DNA of 47,471 bases from Pseudomonadota bacterium (GTDB lineage: Bacteria; Pseudomonadota; Alphaproteobacteria; Acetobacterales; Acetobacteraceae), in NCBI GenBank assembly GCA_018240405.1, contig JAFEFW010000633.1, positions 1 to 47,471 of the forward strand, written 5' to 3'. How positions within the stretch are numbered: the stretch's first letter is position 1; every line of letters starts with the position of its first letter. The notes under the pieces were generated by a model. The model was not told the DNA's origin. It ran no database searches and was given only the letters and a program-made list of their open reading frames with translations. A program made the position numbers and the translations under genes. Below are positions 7,672-16,754 of the stretch, piece by piece.

Positions 7672-9582
7672 ATGTCCGTCGCCACCGGCGGTTTTCCTGA
7701 CGACCTGCTGCCCCATTGTGCGTTGCGCGCGATGGAGGCGGCCGATGTTGGCATGTGGCGCTGGGATATCGGTGCCGGCTGCGTGCTGTTGTCCACCCAG
7801 GCTGCCCGCATGCTGGGCGCGCCCACGGCGGAGCCTGCAATTGCCGCCTTCCTCGACCTGTTGCACGCGGACAGCCGGCAGGCGGCGCAGGCGATCCTTC
7901 GGGACGCCGCCGCGACGGGCGGCGAGTTCGACTTCGATTTTCGCACCGCCGCCGCACCCGCCCGTTGCCTGCGCATGCGCGGTCGGGTCTCGTCCGGCGC
8001 GGACACGGAGCGGCGTGCCTACGGCATCCTGATCAACGCACCGGCAGGCCCGTCGGCCGAGGAAGCCAGCCGGCGCCTGGCCGCGATCGTCACGTCATCG
8101 GACGATGCCATCATCGGCGAAACGCTGGACGGCACCGTGACCGACTGGAACCGCGGCGCCGAGACCATCTTCGGCTATACGCCGGCGGAGATCATCGGCA
8201 AGCCGCTGTCCGTCCTGCTGCCGGAAGGCCAGTCCGATGAGGGTCAGGACATCCTGGCCCGCATCCGCCACGGTGAGCGCGTCGACCATTATGAGACGCG
8301 CCGCCGCCGCAAGGATGGCTGCATCATCGACATTTCGCTGACGGTCTCGCCGCTATGGAACGCTGCCGGTCACCTCGTCGGTGTATCCTCCGTGGCGCGC
8401 GACATCACCGCGGCCCAGCAGGCTCAGCGTGCCCTGCAGGCTCGGGAGGCACATCTGCGGTCGGTGCTCGACACCGTGCCTGATGCGATGGTGGTGATCG
8501 ACAGCGCGGGCGTCATCCAGTCGTTCAGCGCCGCCGCCGAACGCCTGTTCGGTTATGCCGAGGCGGACGTGATCGGCCAGAACGTCAAGATCCTGATGCC
8601 GGCGCCGTACCGCGACCAGCACGACGGCTACATGGACCGCTACATGCGGACCGGCGAGAAACGGATTATCGGCATCGGGCGCGTTGTGGTTGGACTGCGG
8701 CGCGATGGCTCGACATTTCCGATCGAGTTGTCGGTCGGTGAGATGCGGTCAGGCGACACGCGCTTCTTCACGGGTTTCATCCGCGACCTGACGGAGCGGC
8801 AGGAAACGCAGCGCCGCCTGCAGGATTTGCAAACCGAATTGATCCATATGGGCCGCTTCACGGCGATGGGCGAAATGGCCTCAACGCTGGCGCATGAGCT
8901 GAACCAGCCGCTGACCGCCGTCGCCAGCTACCTGAACGGCTGCCGCCGCCTGCTGGACGGCAAGACGGAACGCGACGCGGTGATGATGCGCGACGCCATC
9001 GAGCGGGCCGCGGACCAGGCGCTGCGGGCCGGCCAGATCATCCGCCGGCTGCGCCAGTTCGTCTCCCGCGGCGATAGCGAGCGGCAGGTGGAGAATCTGC
9101 CCAAGCTGATCGAGGAGGCCAGTGCGCTCGCCCTGGTCGGCATCCGCGAAACCGGCGTGCGCGTGCACTTCGACATCGACCAGAAGGCGCTGCTGGTCGT
9201 GGTCGACAAGGTGCAGTTGCAACAGGTGATCCTGAACCTCATGCGTAACGCTATCGAGGCGATGCAGGAGACGCAGCGGCGCGAACTGACGCTGGCGACA
9301 CGCCAGGTGGGCGACCAGATGGCGGAGATCAGCGTCAGCGACACGGGTCCCGGTATCGCGCCGGATGTGGCGCATCGGCTATTCCAGCCCTTCGTTACCA
9401 CCAAGCCGCATGGCATGGGGGTTGGCCTTTCCATTTCGCGTACCATTGTAGAATCGCATGGCGGACGCCTTTGGGTGGAGCCGAATCCGGAGGGTGGGAC
9501 AATCTTCCGCATGACCGTCAGAGCAATTGCGTCAGGAGACCCGGCAGGAGATGCCGGCGGGGAGCCAGGCGATGGCGCATGA
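7672..9582 (+). CDS. fixL: Oxygen sensor histidine kinase FixL with three PAS domains
   Basis: A 636-residue kinase without membrane segments. Residues about 15-115 form a weak PAS, 128-245 a second PAS, and 255-375 a PAS closely matching the heme domain of rhizobial FixL. The heme-ligand His is His317 (YRDQHDGY) and the distal Arg is Arg337 (IGIGRVV). They are 20 residues apart, as in Bradyrhizobium FixL. The HisKA domain has phospho-acceptor His408 in [10 protein letters not shown]. The HATPase domain has DTGPGIAP and a GMGVGLSIS box. Loss of oxygen from heme would activate autophosphorylation and transfer to FixJ, whose gene overlaps the end of this one. Confidence 0.93.
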   Translation: MSVATGGFPDDLLPHCALRAMEAADVGMWRWDIGAGCVLLSTQAARMLGAPTAEPAIAAFLDLLHADSRQAAQAILRDAAATGGEFDFDFRTAAAPARCLRMRGRVSSGADTERRAYGILINAPAGPSAEEASRRLAAIVTSSDDAIIGETLDGTVTDWNRGAETIFGYTPAEIIGKPLSVLLPEGQSDEGQDILARIRHGERVDHYETRRRRKDGCIIDISLTVSPLWNAAGHLVGVSSVARDITAAQQAQRALQAREAHLRSVLDTVPDAMVVIDSAGVIQSFSAAAERLFGYAEADVIGQNVKILMPAPYRDQHDGYMDRYMRTGEKRIIGIGRVVVGLRRDGSTFPIELSVGEMRSGDTRFFTGFIRDLTERQETQRRLQDLQTELIHMGRFTAMGEMASTLAHELNQPLTAVASYLNGCRRLLDGKTERDAVMMRDAIERAADQALRAGQIIRRLRQFVSRGDSERQVENLPKLIEEASALALVGIRETGVRVHFDIDQKALLVVVDKVQLQQVILNLMRNAIEAMQETQRRELTLATRQVGDQMAEISVSDTGPGIAPDVAHRLFQPFVTTKPHGMGVGLSISRTIVESHGGRLWVEPNPEGGTIFRMTVRAIASGDPAGDAGGEPGDGA

Positions 9583-10192
9583 CGCAGTCGTCCACCTGAT
9601 CGACGATGACGACGCCGTCCGGCAGTCGCTGGCCTTCATGTTGTCAGCCTCGGGCTATGCCGTGCGCGTCTACGAGTCGGCGCAGTTGTTCCTCGACGCC
9701 GTGCCGACGCTGCAGCCGGGCTGTATCGTTACCGATGTTCGGATGCCAGGCATGGACGGGCTGGAACTGCAGCAGCGGCTGAAGACTCTGGAGGTGACGA
9801 TGCCGGTGATCGTTATCACCGGCCACGGTGACGTGCCGCTGGCGGTGCAGGCGATGAAGGCCGGTGCCGTCGACTTCATCGAGAAGCCGTTCAGCGATGA
9901 GGCTCTGCTCTCGGCGATCAGCGTCGCCGTCGGCCGCCAGGCGGCCGATTCTGCCCGTGCCGCCGAAATCGCCGCCATTCGCGCCCGGATGGACGCATTG
10001 TCGGCCCGCGAAATGGAAGTGCTGGAAGGCCTGGTGCAGGGTCACCCGAACAAGACGATCGCCTACGACCTGCAGATCAGCGCCCGCACTGTCGAAGTCC
10101 ACCGGGCCAATGTCATGACCAAGATGGGTGCCTCGACCCTGTCGGATCTGTTGCGCATGGTGTTCATCACCCGTTCTCCAGGGACAGCCTGA
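9572..10192 (+). CDS. fixJ: Response regulator FixJ
   Basis: A 206-residue protein, the usual FixJ length. It has an N-terminal receiver with the acidic pocket DDDD, phospho-acceptor Asp55 ([11 protein letters not shown]) and the conserved Lys in FIEKPF. A C-terminal LuxR/GerE helix-turn-helix follows ([12 protein letters not shown] and [13 protein letters not shown]). Earlier in-frame starts exist (9527, 9551), but GGGGAG sits about 8 nt before the ATG at 9572, and that start gives the family length. It overlaps fixL by 11 nt, which suggests translational coupling. Phosphorylated FixJ should activate fixK. Confidence 0.93.
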   Translation: MAHDAVVHLIDDDDAVRQSLAFMLSASGYAVRVYESAQLFLDAVPTLQPGCIVTDVRMPGMDGLELQQRLKTLEVTMPVIVITGHGDVPLAVQAMKAGAVDFIEKPFSDEALLSAISVAVGRQAADSARAAEIAAIRARMDALSAREMEVLEGLVQGHPNKTIAYDLQISARTVEVHRANVMTKMGASTLSDLLRMVFITRSPGTA

Positions 10193-10265
10193 GGCTCGAC
10201 GCCCGCGGCGTCCGGCAACCGGATCCGTTCTGATCACGAAGCTATGATCTGAGCGAAACCCCGGA

Positions 10266-10279
10266 TTGCGCGAGATCAA
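10266..10279 (+). promoter_or_regulatory. Candidate FixK/FNR box upstream of the receiver gene
   Basis: TTGC-GCGAGA-TCAA matches the FixK2 consensus TTG(A/C)-N6-(T/G)CAA exactly. It lies in the 165-nt gap between fixJ and the receiver gene, about 79 nt before its ATG. Such a site would let FixK control the receiver gene. Confidence 0.5.
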
Positions 10280-10357
10280 ACCGTTTTGCAACCCGTTCCA
10301 TTAGCGTGTGTCCGGTTAGCCGAGCACTCGTCGCGTCGGCGCCGGGAGTCCGTTTAC

Positions 10358-10738
10358 ATGTCGGAGCACCAGCAGCAGGTTCTGATCGTCGATGACGATC
10401 AGGCTGTGCGCGATGCGCTCGAATTCGCCCTGCGGCTGCAGGGGTTCAATGTCCACGCCTATAGCGGCGGCAATGAACTGCTGGCGGGCGGCGAACTGGC
10501 GCAGGCCGGCTGCGTGGTGGTGGACGACAACATGCCCGGTATGGACGGGTTGGAATTGATCGGCCGGCTGCGCGAGCGTGACATCCCGGTGCCGGCCATT
10601 CTGATAACGAGCCATGCCACCGACCGGCTGCATGCGAAGGCGGCCGTCGCCGGCGTCCGTGTCGTACTGGAGAAGCCCTTCCTGGAAAATGCCCTTGCGG
10701 CGAGTATCCAGACGCTTCTGGAGTCCGCCAACTACTGA
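10358..10738 (+). CDS. Single-domain response regulator (receiver only)
   Basis: A 126-residue protein that is one CheY-like receiver with no output domain. The acidic pair DDD is at 12-14, the phospho-acceptor is Asp56 in VVVDDNMPGMDG, and the conserved Lys is in VLEKPF. The receiver is close in style to that of FixJ. The frame is open back to 10286, but GGGAG about 10 nt before the ATG at 10358 sets the start. It sits between fixJ and fixK, a position where bradyrhizobia also carry a lone receiver. It could compete for FixL phosphate or act as a sink; this is inference. Confidence 0.88.
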   Translation: MSEHQQQVLIVDDDQAVRDALEFALRLQGFNVHAYSGGNELLAGGELAQAGCVVVDDNMPGMDGLELIGRLRERDIPVPAILITSHATDRLHAKAAVAGVRVVLEKPFLENALAASIQTLLESANY

Positions 10739-10762
10739 CGGCGTCACCGACGGAGGGCAGGA

Positions 10763-10810
10763 TACGTAGATTCCCGTAGGACAAAACCGAATATTCCGTA
10801 GGTACGGGAA
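10763..10810 (+). promoter_or_regulatory. Probable FixJ-binding region in the fixK promoter
   Basis: TACGTAGATTCCCGTAGG at 10763-10780 resembles the FixJ site of rhizobial fixK promoters, which have a GTAG-TTTCCC-type core. A second half, ATTCCGTAGG, follows at 10793. TTCCCGTA at 10771-10778 is also repeated in inverted form as TACGGGAA at 10803-10810. The first site lies about 75-92 nt before the fixK ATG. Confidence 0.5.
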
Positions 10811-10854
10811 CCATTACATCGGCTTCACGGACTTTCCTCTGACAGGAGCCCACG

Positions 10855-11541
10855 ATGTCGATGTCCCTCTCGCACGGTGATACCCGCTTCGCCGCTGTCC
10901 AGGCCGGTTTCGGCCAGACCCCTTGGACGTTCGACTCAGTTGCCGACCAGCCCATTTCCGGCGGCACGATGCACTTCTCCGCGGACCAGGAAATCTACGC
11001 CGAAGGTGATGAGGCAACGACCTTCTTCAAGGTGGTCAGCGGTGTCGTCCGCACCTGCAAGTTCCTCAGCGACGGCCGCCGCCAGATCGATGCGTTCTAC
11101 GGCGAGGGCGAGATTTTCGGCTTTGAGGCCGGCTCTGAGCACCGCCTGTCGGCCGAGGCTGTGTCCGACTGCACCGTCGTCCCGTATCGCCGCCGTGGGT
11201 TCGATACGCTGGCCGGGCGCGATGAGCGGGTTGCCGGTCAGATGTTCTCCTATGTGATGCGCTGCCTGGAGCGCTCCCAGGACCACTCGCTGCTGCTGGG
11301 CCGCCGCAGCGCCAGCCAGAAGCTGGCCGCGTTCCTGCTCGAAATGGCCGCGCGCCGCCCCGGCTGCACGATCATTGATCTGGCCATGACACGGCAGGAC
11401 ATCGCCGACTACCTGGGCCTGACCATCGAGACCGTTTCCCGCACCCTGTCGCAGTTTGAGCGTGAGGGCCTGATCAGCCTGTCCAGCGCCCGCCGCGTGA
11501 ACCTGACCGACATGCGGGGGTTGCGCGACCTGAATTCCTGA
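10855..11541 (+). CDS. fixK: Crp/Fnr-family regulator FixK
   Basis: A 228-residue activator. Residues about 35-150 form the cyclic-nucleotide-binding-like beta-roll and 165-220 the winged helix. The recognition helix TIETVSRTL has the Glu/Ser/Arg pattern of proteins that read TTGA-N6-TCAA-type boxes. The Cys cluster that holds the 4Fe-4S centre in FNR is absent, so it should not sense oxygen itself. That is the FixK arrangement, with sensing left to FixL. AGGAG lies 6 nt before the ATG. Likely targets are microoxic respiration genes and hemN, the next gene. Confidence 0.92.
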   Translation: MSMSLSHGDTRFAAVQAGFGQTPWTFDSVADQPISGGTMHFSADQEIYAEGDEATTFFKVVSGVVRTCKFLSDGRRQIDAFYGEGEIFGFEAGSEHRLSAEAVSDCTVVPYRRRGFDTLAGRDERVAGQMFSYVMRCLERSQDHSLLLGRRSASQKLAAFLLEMAARRPGCTIIDLAMTRQDIADYLGLTIETVSRTLSQFEREGLISLSSARRVNLTDMRGLRDLNS

Positions 11542-11698
11542 GCGCGCCTGTCGCGGTCTGGCGGCGGGCAGCGCACGCGGGGACGCACGTGTGACCCTTG
11601 CCCCCAGCACCGCGGAGGACGCGCGGACGAAATCAAGACTTCCCCGCGACTGGACCATCCAGTCGAGGGAAGCCGCTATCCGGCAAGGAGCGGGGGTA

Positions 11699-13090
11699 AT
11701 GGACAACGACACGCAGGTCACGCTCGACAAGGCGCCGCTTAGCGCAACGTCCCTGGCGTCGAAATATGACGCCAATGTGCCACGCTATACGAGCTACCCC
11801 ACCGCTCCGCATTTCCATAAGGGCATCGGCGAGGCGGACTACCGCAAATGGCTCGCCGAGACCGACAGGCAGCGTCCGGTTTCGCTGTATCTGCACATCC
11901 CGTTCTGCAGCCAATTGTGCTGGTACTGCGGCTGCAACACCCGCGTGGTGAATTCGCACCGGCCCGTGGCGTCCTACGTTGATACGCTGCTCAAGGAGAT
12001 CGACCTGACGGCCGAGGCGATCGGCGGCCCGCTGAAGGTTGAAGCGCTGCATTTCGGTGGCGGCACGCCGAACATCCTGCAGCCCGATGATGTCGATCGC
12101 ATCTTCGCCACGCTGCGCCGCCACTTCACCTTCACCGACAACGCCGAAATCGCGATGGAGATCGACCCCCGCGAACTAACCGCGGAGTTTGTCGCCGCCG
12201 CTCGCCGCAACGGCCTGAACCGCGCCAGCGTCGGTGTGCAGGACATCGATGAGCAGGTGCAGAACGCCATCAACCGCCAGCAGCCCTGGGCGGTCACGGA
12301 AGGCGCCATAAAGCTGCTACGCGACGCCAACGTGCCTTCGGTCAATGTCGACCTGCTGTACGGCCTGCCGTACCAGACCGAGGCGTCGGTGCGTGAAACC
12401 ATGCGTCGCATGATCGCGCTGCAGCCCGACCGCATCGCGCTGTTCGGCTATGCTCACGTGCCGTGGATGAAGCCGGCGCAGAAGCTGCTGCCGGAGGACG
12501 CGATGCCGGACTCGCCGTCGCGCCATGCCCAGCAAACCGCGGCCGCCTCGATGCTGGAGGACGCCGGCTATGTCCGCATCGGCCTGGACCACTACGCCCG
12601 TGCGTCAGATTCCATGGCGAAGGCGCTGGCTGCCGGCGATGTGCACCGCAACTTCCAGGGCTACACCACGGACGGCGCCGAATCGCTGATCGGCTTCGGC
12701 GCCTCGGCCATCGGCAAACTGCACGGCGGATACGTGCAGAACATGGTGGCGGTCGTGGAATGGCGCGCTGCCGTGGCGGCCGGAAAGCTGCCGGTGCACA
12801 AGGGCATCGCGCTGAGCGAGGATGACCGGCTGCGCGGCGCCATCATCGAGGAGCTGATGTGCAGCTTCCGCGTCGACCTCGGTAAATTTGCCGACCGGCC
12901 GGGCCTGCTGGGCGACCATCTGCAGACGGAACTGCAGCGGCTTCAGACGTTTGTTGACGATGATCTGCTGGTGCGGAACGGCATGAACCTCGCCGTCACC
13001 GAGGCGGGCCGGCCGTTCGTCCGCTCGATGGCGGCGGTGTTCGACACCTATTTCGGTAAGTCGAGCGCGCGGCACAGCAAGGGCGTCTGA
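11699..13090 (+). CDS. hemN: Oxygen-independent coproporphyrinogen III dehydrogenase
   Basis: A 463-residue radical-SAM enzyme that decarboxylates coproporphyrinogen III to protoporphyrinogen IX in heme synthesis when oxygen is scarce. The cluster motif is CSQLCWYCGC, with Cys70, Cys74 and Cys77 as ligands and Cys79 also conserved, as in E. coli HemN. The GGGTPN segment that contacts SAM follows, and the HemN C-terminal domain is complete. AAGGAG 8 nt before the ATG at 11699 sets the start, though the frame is open upstream. Placement directly after fixK fits control by low oxygen; no FixK box was found in the gap. Confidence 0.95.
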   Translation: MDNDTQVTLDKAPLSATSLASKYDANVPRYTSYPTAPHFHKGIGEADYRKWLAETDRQRPVSLYLHIPFCSQLCWYCGCNTRVVNSHRPVASYVDTLLKEIDLTAEAIGGPLKVEALHFGGGTPNILQPDDVDRIFATLRRHFTFTDNAEIAMEIDPRELTAEFVAAARRNGLNRASVGVQDIDEQVQNAINRQQPWAVTEGAIKLLRDANVPSVNVDLLYGLPYQTEASVRETMRRMIALQPDRIALFGYAHVPWMKPAQKLLPEDAMPDSPSRHAQQTAAASMLEDAGYVRIGLDHYARASDSMAKALAAGDVHRNFQGYTTDGAESLIGFGASAIGKLHGGYVQNMVAVVEWRAAVAAGKLPVHKGIALSEDDRLRGAIIEELMCSFRVDLGKFADRPGLLGDHLQTELQRLQTFVDDDLLVRNGMNLAVTEAGRPFVRSMAAVFDTYFGKSSARHSKGV

Positions 13091-13215
13091 CCCCTCTCAT
13101 TGTCGGCTGGCTATGACAGTGGCGCGATAATCACTCGCGCTTCCGTCCTGCCGGTGCTTGCCGCCCATCCCGGTATCGCCGTACCGTCCCCGCAGCGAAC
13201 GCAGGGGCAGGGGAC

Positions 13216-13965
13216 ATGGCAACCGACAAACGTGTGGTTCTGGTAACCGGCGCGCAGCAGGGTATCGGGCGGGCAATGGCTATCGCCTTTGCCCAGGCCG
13301 GCGCCGATGTTGTGATCAACTGGCTGGACAGCGAAACCGCCGCTCAGGAGGTCGCCGCTGCGGTCCGCGCCACCGGGCGCGACGCATTGCTGGTGCGAGC
13401 CGACATGGGGCAGGTGAGCCAGATCACGGCCCTCGTCGAGCAGGCCGCGGCGTGGAAGGGCCGCGTGGACGTCCTGATCAACAACGCCGGGGTGTTTCCG
13501 CGCGTCCAATTCCTCGACATGACCGAAGCCGAGTGGGACTTCGTCCACAATATCAACTTGAAGGGCACCGCCTTCTGCGCCCAGGCCGCGGCGCGGGTCA
13601 TGGTCGCACGTGGCATCCAGGGGGCGATCGTCAATCTGTCGTCCCGCGCCATGTCCGGCACGCCGGTCGGCGTTCATTACTCAGCCACCAAGGCCGGCGT
13701 GGTCGGACTGACCCGCTCCATGGCGCTGGCCCTGGCGGAGCACCGCATTCGCGTCAACGCCATTGCCCCTGGCCTGACCGACACCGCCCAGCCGCGTTAC
13801 GGCAACACCGAGGACGAACTGAAGCAGATGGCGCTCGCCGTTCCCCTCGGCCGCATGGCCACCCCCGAGGACATCGCGAAGCTCGGCGTGTTCCTGGCAT
13901 CCGATGATGCCAGCTACATCACCGGGCAGGTGTACCACATCAACGGTGGTGCCTATATGGGATAG
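13216..13965 (+). CDS. Short-chain dehydrogenase/reductase (FabG-like)
   Basis: A 249-residue classical SDR. The nucleotide-binding motif TGAQQGIG is at 11-18 and NNAG at 89-92. The catalytic tetrad is Asn114, Ser142/143, Tyr155 and Lys159 (HYSATKAG). PGLTDT follows the catalytic helix. The C-terminus ITGQVYHINGGAYMG is typical of 3-oxoacyl-ACP reductase and sugar or alcohol dehydrogenase members. Asn35 rather than Asp after the second strand suggests NADP(H) preference, but weakly. The substrate is unknown. GGGGACATG gives an acceptable start. Confidence 0.88.
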   Translation: MATDKRVVLVTGAQQGIGRAMAIAFAQAGADVVINWLDSETAAQEVAAAVRATGRDALLVRADMGQVSQITALVEQAAAWKGRVDVLINNAGVFPRVQFLDMTEAEWDFVHNINLKGTAFCAQAAARVMVARGIQGAIVNLSSRAMSGTPVGVHYSATKAGVVGLTRSMALALAEHRIRVNAIAPGLTDTAQPRYGNTEDELKQMALAVPLGRMATPEDIAKLGVFLASDDASYITGQVYHINGGAYMG

Positions 13966-14161
13966 AGGGCGCCGACAGAGCCAGCGAGGCCGGCGTTCAA
14001 TCCATGTGCCGGAGCCGGAGATCGAACGTCCCGGAAACGGTCCGATCGTTGATGCCGCAGGACCATTCAGGACGCGCTTGCCGTCAGGTGCGGCTGGCCT
14101 GCCGCCGAGGGCACGGGTAGCGTCGTCGCGTTATACCAGACGGACTCGAGGAGGCATCGCT

Positions 14162-15301
14162 GTGGACAATAGAGACATGTTTGCACTGCCGCTCGATGCC
14201 GCTGCCTTGCTGCAGGCCTACGATGCACAGGGTGTGCACCGTACCGGTCATCTGGCTGACGCCGAGAACGCGGATTGGCTCGTCGACCTCGCCACTCAGC
14301 TTGGCGCCGACGCCAGGCTCGAGTCCTTCAGCATGGATCGGATCGAGCCGGCAGACTGCTATGTCGAAATCGCCAGTCAGCGTATCGCCGGCACGCCAGT
14401 CTTCGACGGTGCCTTCACCAGTCCCGCCGGCGTCGAAGGCGTGCTCGGCGCCACCGTCGGGCTCGAAACGCTCGGCCCGACGGCGATCTACCAGCCGACC
14501 TATGAGGCGTACCGTCAGTCGCGGAACTGCACAGCACTGGTCACAGTCACCAAGGGCGGCAGTCCCGGTCTCGCCGTGTTCAACGCGGAGCGGTTCCTGC
14601 AGCCCTACGACCTGCCCAATCTGCTGGTGCCCAGCGAGTACGAGGCACAACTGGCCGCCGCCGCGCAGCAGGGCGCGCGGGTTCGGGTTGTCTGCGACGC
14701 GCGCCGCGTTCCGTCCCGTCCGAGCAACGTGGTTGCGACGGTGGCAGGCAGTGATCCGGACGTGCCGGCGGTCGTGGTAATGACGCCGCGCAGCGGGTGG
14801 TGGCACTGCGCGTCGGAGCGCGGGGGCGGCATCGTCTGCTGGCTATCCGCACTGGCGGCTGTGCTGCGGCATCGCGCCGCCGCGACCGTCACTTTTCTGG
14901 CTTCCACCGGCCACGAACTCGGTCATGTCGGATTGCACGACTTCATGCAGCGCCGGCCGCACCTGACGACCACGGCGACCTGGCTGCATTTCGGCGCAAA
15001 TCTGGGCGCCCGGGACAGCGTCCTGACACTGCAGTCGCCGCAGGACGACCTCCGCCGCCTGGGTTGCGATGCGCTGGAAGCGGTCGGCGGACCGCATCCC
15101 GCGCTGTCGCCCCCGGCCACGGTCCCAAACGGCGAGTCGCGCGATATTCACCGCGCGGGCGGTCGCTATCTGACCTTCGTCGGATCGAACACCCTGTTCC
15201 ACCTGCCGTCGGACCGTTACCCGGATGCCGTCGACATCCCCGCGGTGGGCCGGATTGCTGCCGCTGCTGCCCGGGTTGCCGCCGCCATGGCGGGGGCTTG
15301 A
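14162..15301 (+). CDS. M28-like peptidase-fold protein lacking the usual zinc ligands
   Basis: A 379-residue protein. The second half follows the M28 aminopeptidase layout, with FLASTGHELGHVGLHDFM in the place of the M28 F..xxGEExGLxGS segment. The usual HxD ligand site reads MTPRSGWW, and the GAxDNxSG site reads CASERGGGIV, so most zinc ligands are missing. It is probably an inactive or altered member of the fold. GAGGAGG at 14148-14154 lies 7 nt before GTG at 14162, which is preferred over the ATG at 14177. The function is not known. The next gene is an ODP-type metallo-beta-lactamase protein 118 nt downstream. Confidence 0.65.
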   Translation: MDNRDMFALPLDAAALLQAYDAQGVHRTGHLADAENADWLVDLATQLGADARLESFSMDRIEPADCYVEIASQRIAGTPVFDGAFTSPAGVEGVLGATVGLETLGPTAIYQPTYEAYRQSRNCTALVTVTKGGSPGLAVFNAERFLQPYDLPNLLVPSEYEAQLAAAAQQGARVRVVCDARRVPSRPSNVVATVAGSDPDVPAVVVMTPRSGWWHCASERGGGIVCWLSALAAVLRHRAAATVTFLASTGHELGHVGLHDFMQRRPHLTTTATWLHFGANLGARDSVLTLQSPQDDLRRLGCDALEAVGGPHPALSPPATVPNGESRDIHRAGGRYLTFVGSNTLFHLPSDRYPDAVDIPAVGRIAAAAARVAAAMAGA

Positions 15302-15419
15302 GGAGCATTGCGGCTGAACCGAACGGTCCGCTGTGCCAGTGTGGTGGCGGTTTAGCCGATATCCGACGGGGGCGGCCCGCCGCCAAGCGGCCGCACCAAC
15401 CAGCGACAGGGAGGATTTG

Positions 15420-16151
15420 ATGGAAACGCGTACTACTGAGATTGCCTCCGGCATCTACCGGCTTTCGACCTTCGTGCCGGAAATCGCCGCACCGGCCGGG
15501 TTCACGTTCAATCAGTTCCTGATCTTGGGCGATGAGCCGCTGCTGTTCCACACCGGACCGCGCCGGATGTTCCCATTGGTGCACAACGCCGTCAGCCGGA
15601 TCATCCCGCCTGCCCAACTGCGCTGGATCTGCTTCGGGCACTACGAAGCCGACGAGTGCGGCGCGATGAATGACTGGCTGGCAGTGGCGTCGAACGCCGA
15701 AGTCGCGCATGGCCAGACGGGTTGCATGGTGTCGCTCAACGACATGGCCGACCGGCCGCCACGCATTCTGGCCGATGGCGAAGTCATCGAGCTCGGCCAG
15801 GGCCGGCGCGTGCGCTACCTCGATACGCCGCACGTGCCACACGGGTGGGAGGCCGGCGTTATGGTCGAGGAGAGCACCCGGACCCTGCTGTGCGGCGACC
15901 TGTTTACCCAGGCCGGCGACGCCGGCCCGCTGACGGAGGATGACATCGTGGGACCGGCGATCGCGGCGGAAGACATGTTTCAGTTCTCCAGCCTCTCGCC
16001 CGGCACCGGGCCGGCGATCCGCCGTCTGGCGGATCTGGCGCCGCACACGCTGGCGCTGATGCACGGACCGAGCTTTCGCGGCGATGGGGCGGCGGCGCTG
16101 CGTGCCCTGGCTGACGATTATGATCGGCGAGTCCGTGCGGCCCTGGTCTGA
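15420..16151 (+). CDS. Stand-alone ODP-type metallo-beta-lactamase-fold diiron protein
   Basis: A 243-residue protein with the metal site of flavodiiron (oxygen-reducing) MBL domains. The first motif is H74-x-E76-x-D78, which has Glu where classical MBLs have His. Further ligands are a His in TPHVPHGWEAG (138 or 141), Asp160 (LCGDLF) and His215 (LMHGPS). It has no flavodoxin or rubredoxin domain. Such lone ODP proteins bind a diiron centre and can reduce or sense oxygen or NO; which applies here is unknown. GGGAGG before the ATG sets the start. Confidence 0.78.
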   Translation: METRTTEIASGIYRLSTFVPEIAAPAGFTFNQFLILGDEPLLFHTGPRRMFPLVHNAVSRIIPPAQLRWICFGHYEADECGAMNDWLAVASNAEVAHGQTGCMVSLNDMADRPPRILADGEVIELGQGRRVRYLDTPHVPHGWEAGVMVEESTRTLLCGDLFTQAGDAGPLTEDDIVGPAIAAEDMFQFSSLSPGTGPAIRRLADLAPHTLALMHGPSFRGDGAAALRALADDYDRRVRAALV

Positions 16152-16235
16152 TCGCATGCATAATCGCAACGCCCCGGCAGCCATCCCTGCGGCCGGCGTG
16201 GAAACCTCACTACGCGCCAGCCCAAGAGGCGGCCG

Positions 16236-16754
16236 GTGCCCGATATAGGACCCGCACGGCCTCCAACACTTATCGATACTGCTTGGCAGCTGGCCTACCG
16301 GATCGGCTTTCCGCTGGCCTGCCTCTGGTGGCGGCTATCGCGGCGGCGGCACGAAGGCGCACTGGTCGCCATCCGCGTTGACGGTGGGTTGCTGCTGCTG
16401 CGGTCATCCTATCGCGCGGCCTGGAACCTGCCCGGCGGCACCGTCCACCCCGGCGAAGCGCCGGATGCCGCGGTGAGGCGCGAACTGTCCGAGGAGATCG
16501 GGCTGGCAACCGATCAGCCACTGCAGCACCTTGGCACCGTCACCGGCTTATGGGAGGGGCGGCGGGACTGTGTGCATCTGTTCGAACTCCATCTGCCCGT
16601 ATTGCCGCCGCTGCGCCTGGACAACCGGGAGATCATCGCGGCGCGGCTTGTGCGGTGGACGGACCTGGCCGCCCTGGCCTTGACGGACCCGGTTCGCGCC
16701 TATGTCGACCGACGGCTGACCACAACGACCCCAGATCCGTCCGTCGAATCCTGA
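16236..16754 (+). CDS. Nudix hydrolase
   Basis: A 172-residue protein with a full Nudix box, GGTVHPGEAPDAAVRRELSE continuing EIG, that carries the REx2EE metal-binding Glu residues. A short hydrophobic segment near residues 22-32 precedes the catalytic domain. Nudix enzymes cleave nucleoside diphosphates linked to another moiety; the substrate is not readable. It starts with GTG at 16236, with AGAGG a few bases upstream. Confidence 0.85.
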   Translation: MPDIGPARPPTLIDTAWQLAYRIGFPLACLWWRLSRRRHEGALVAIRVDGGLLLLRSSYRAAWNLPGGTVHPGEAPDAAVRRELSEEIGLATDQPLQHLGTVTGLWEGRRDCVHLFELHLPVLPPLRLDNREIIAARLVRWTDLAALALTDPVRAYVDRRLTTTTPDPSVES

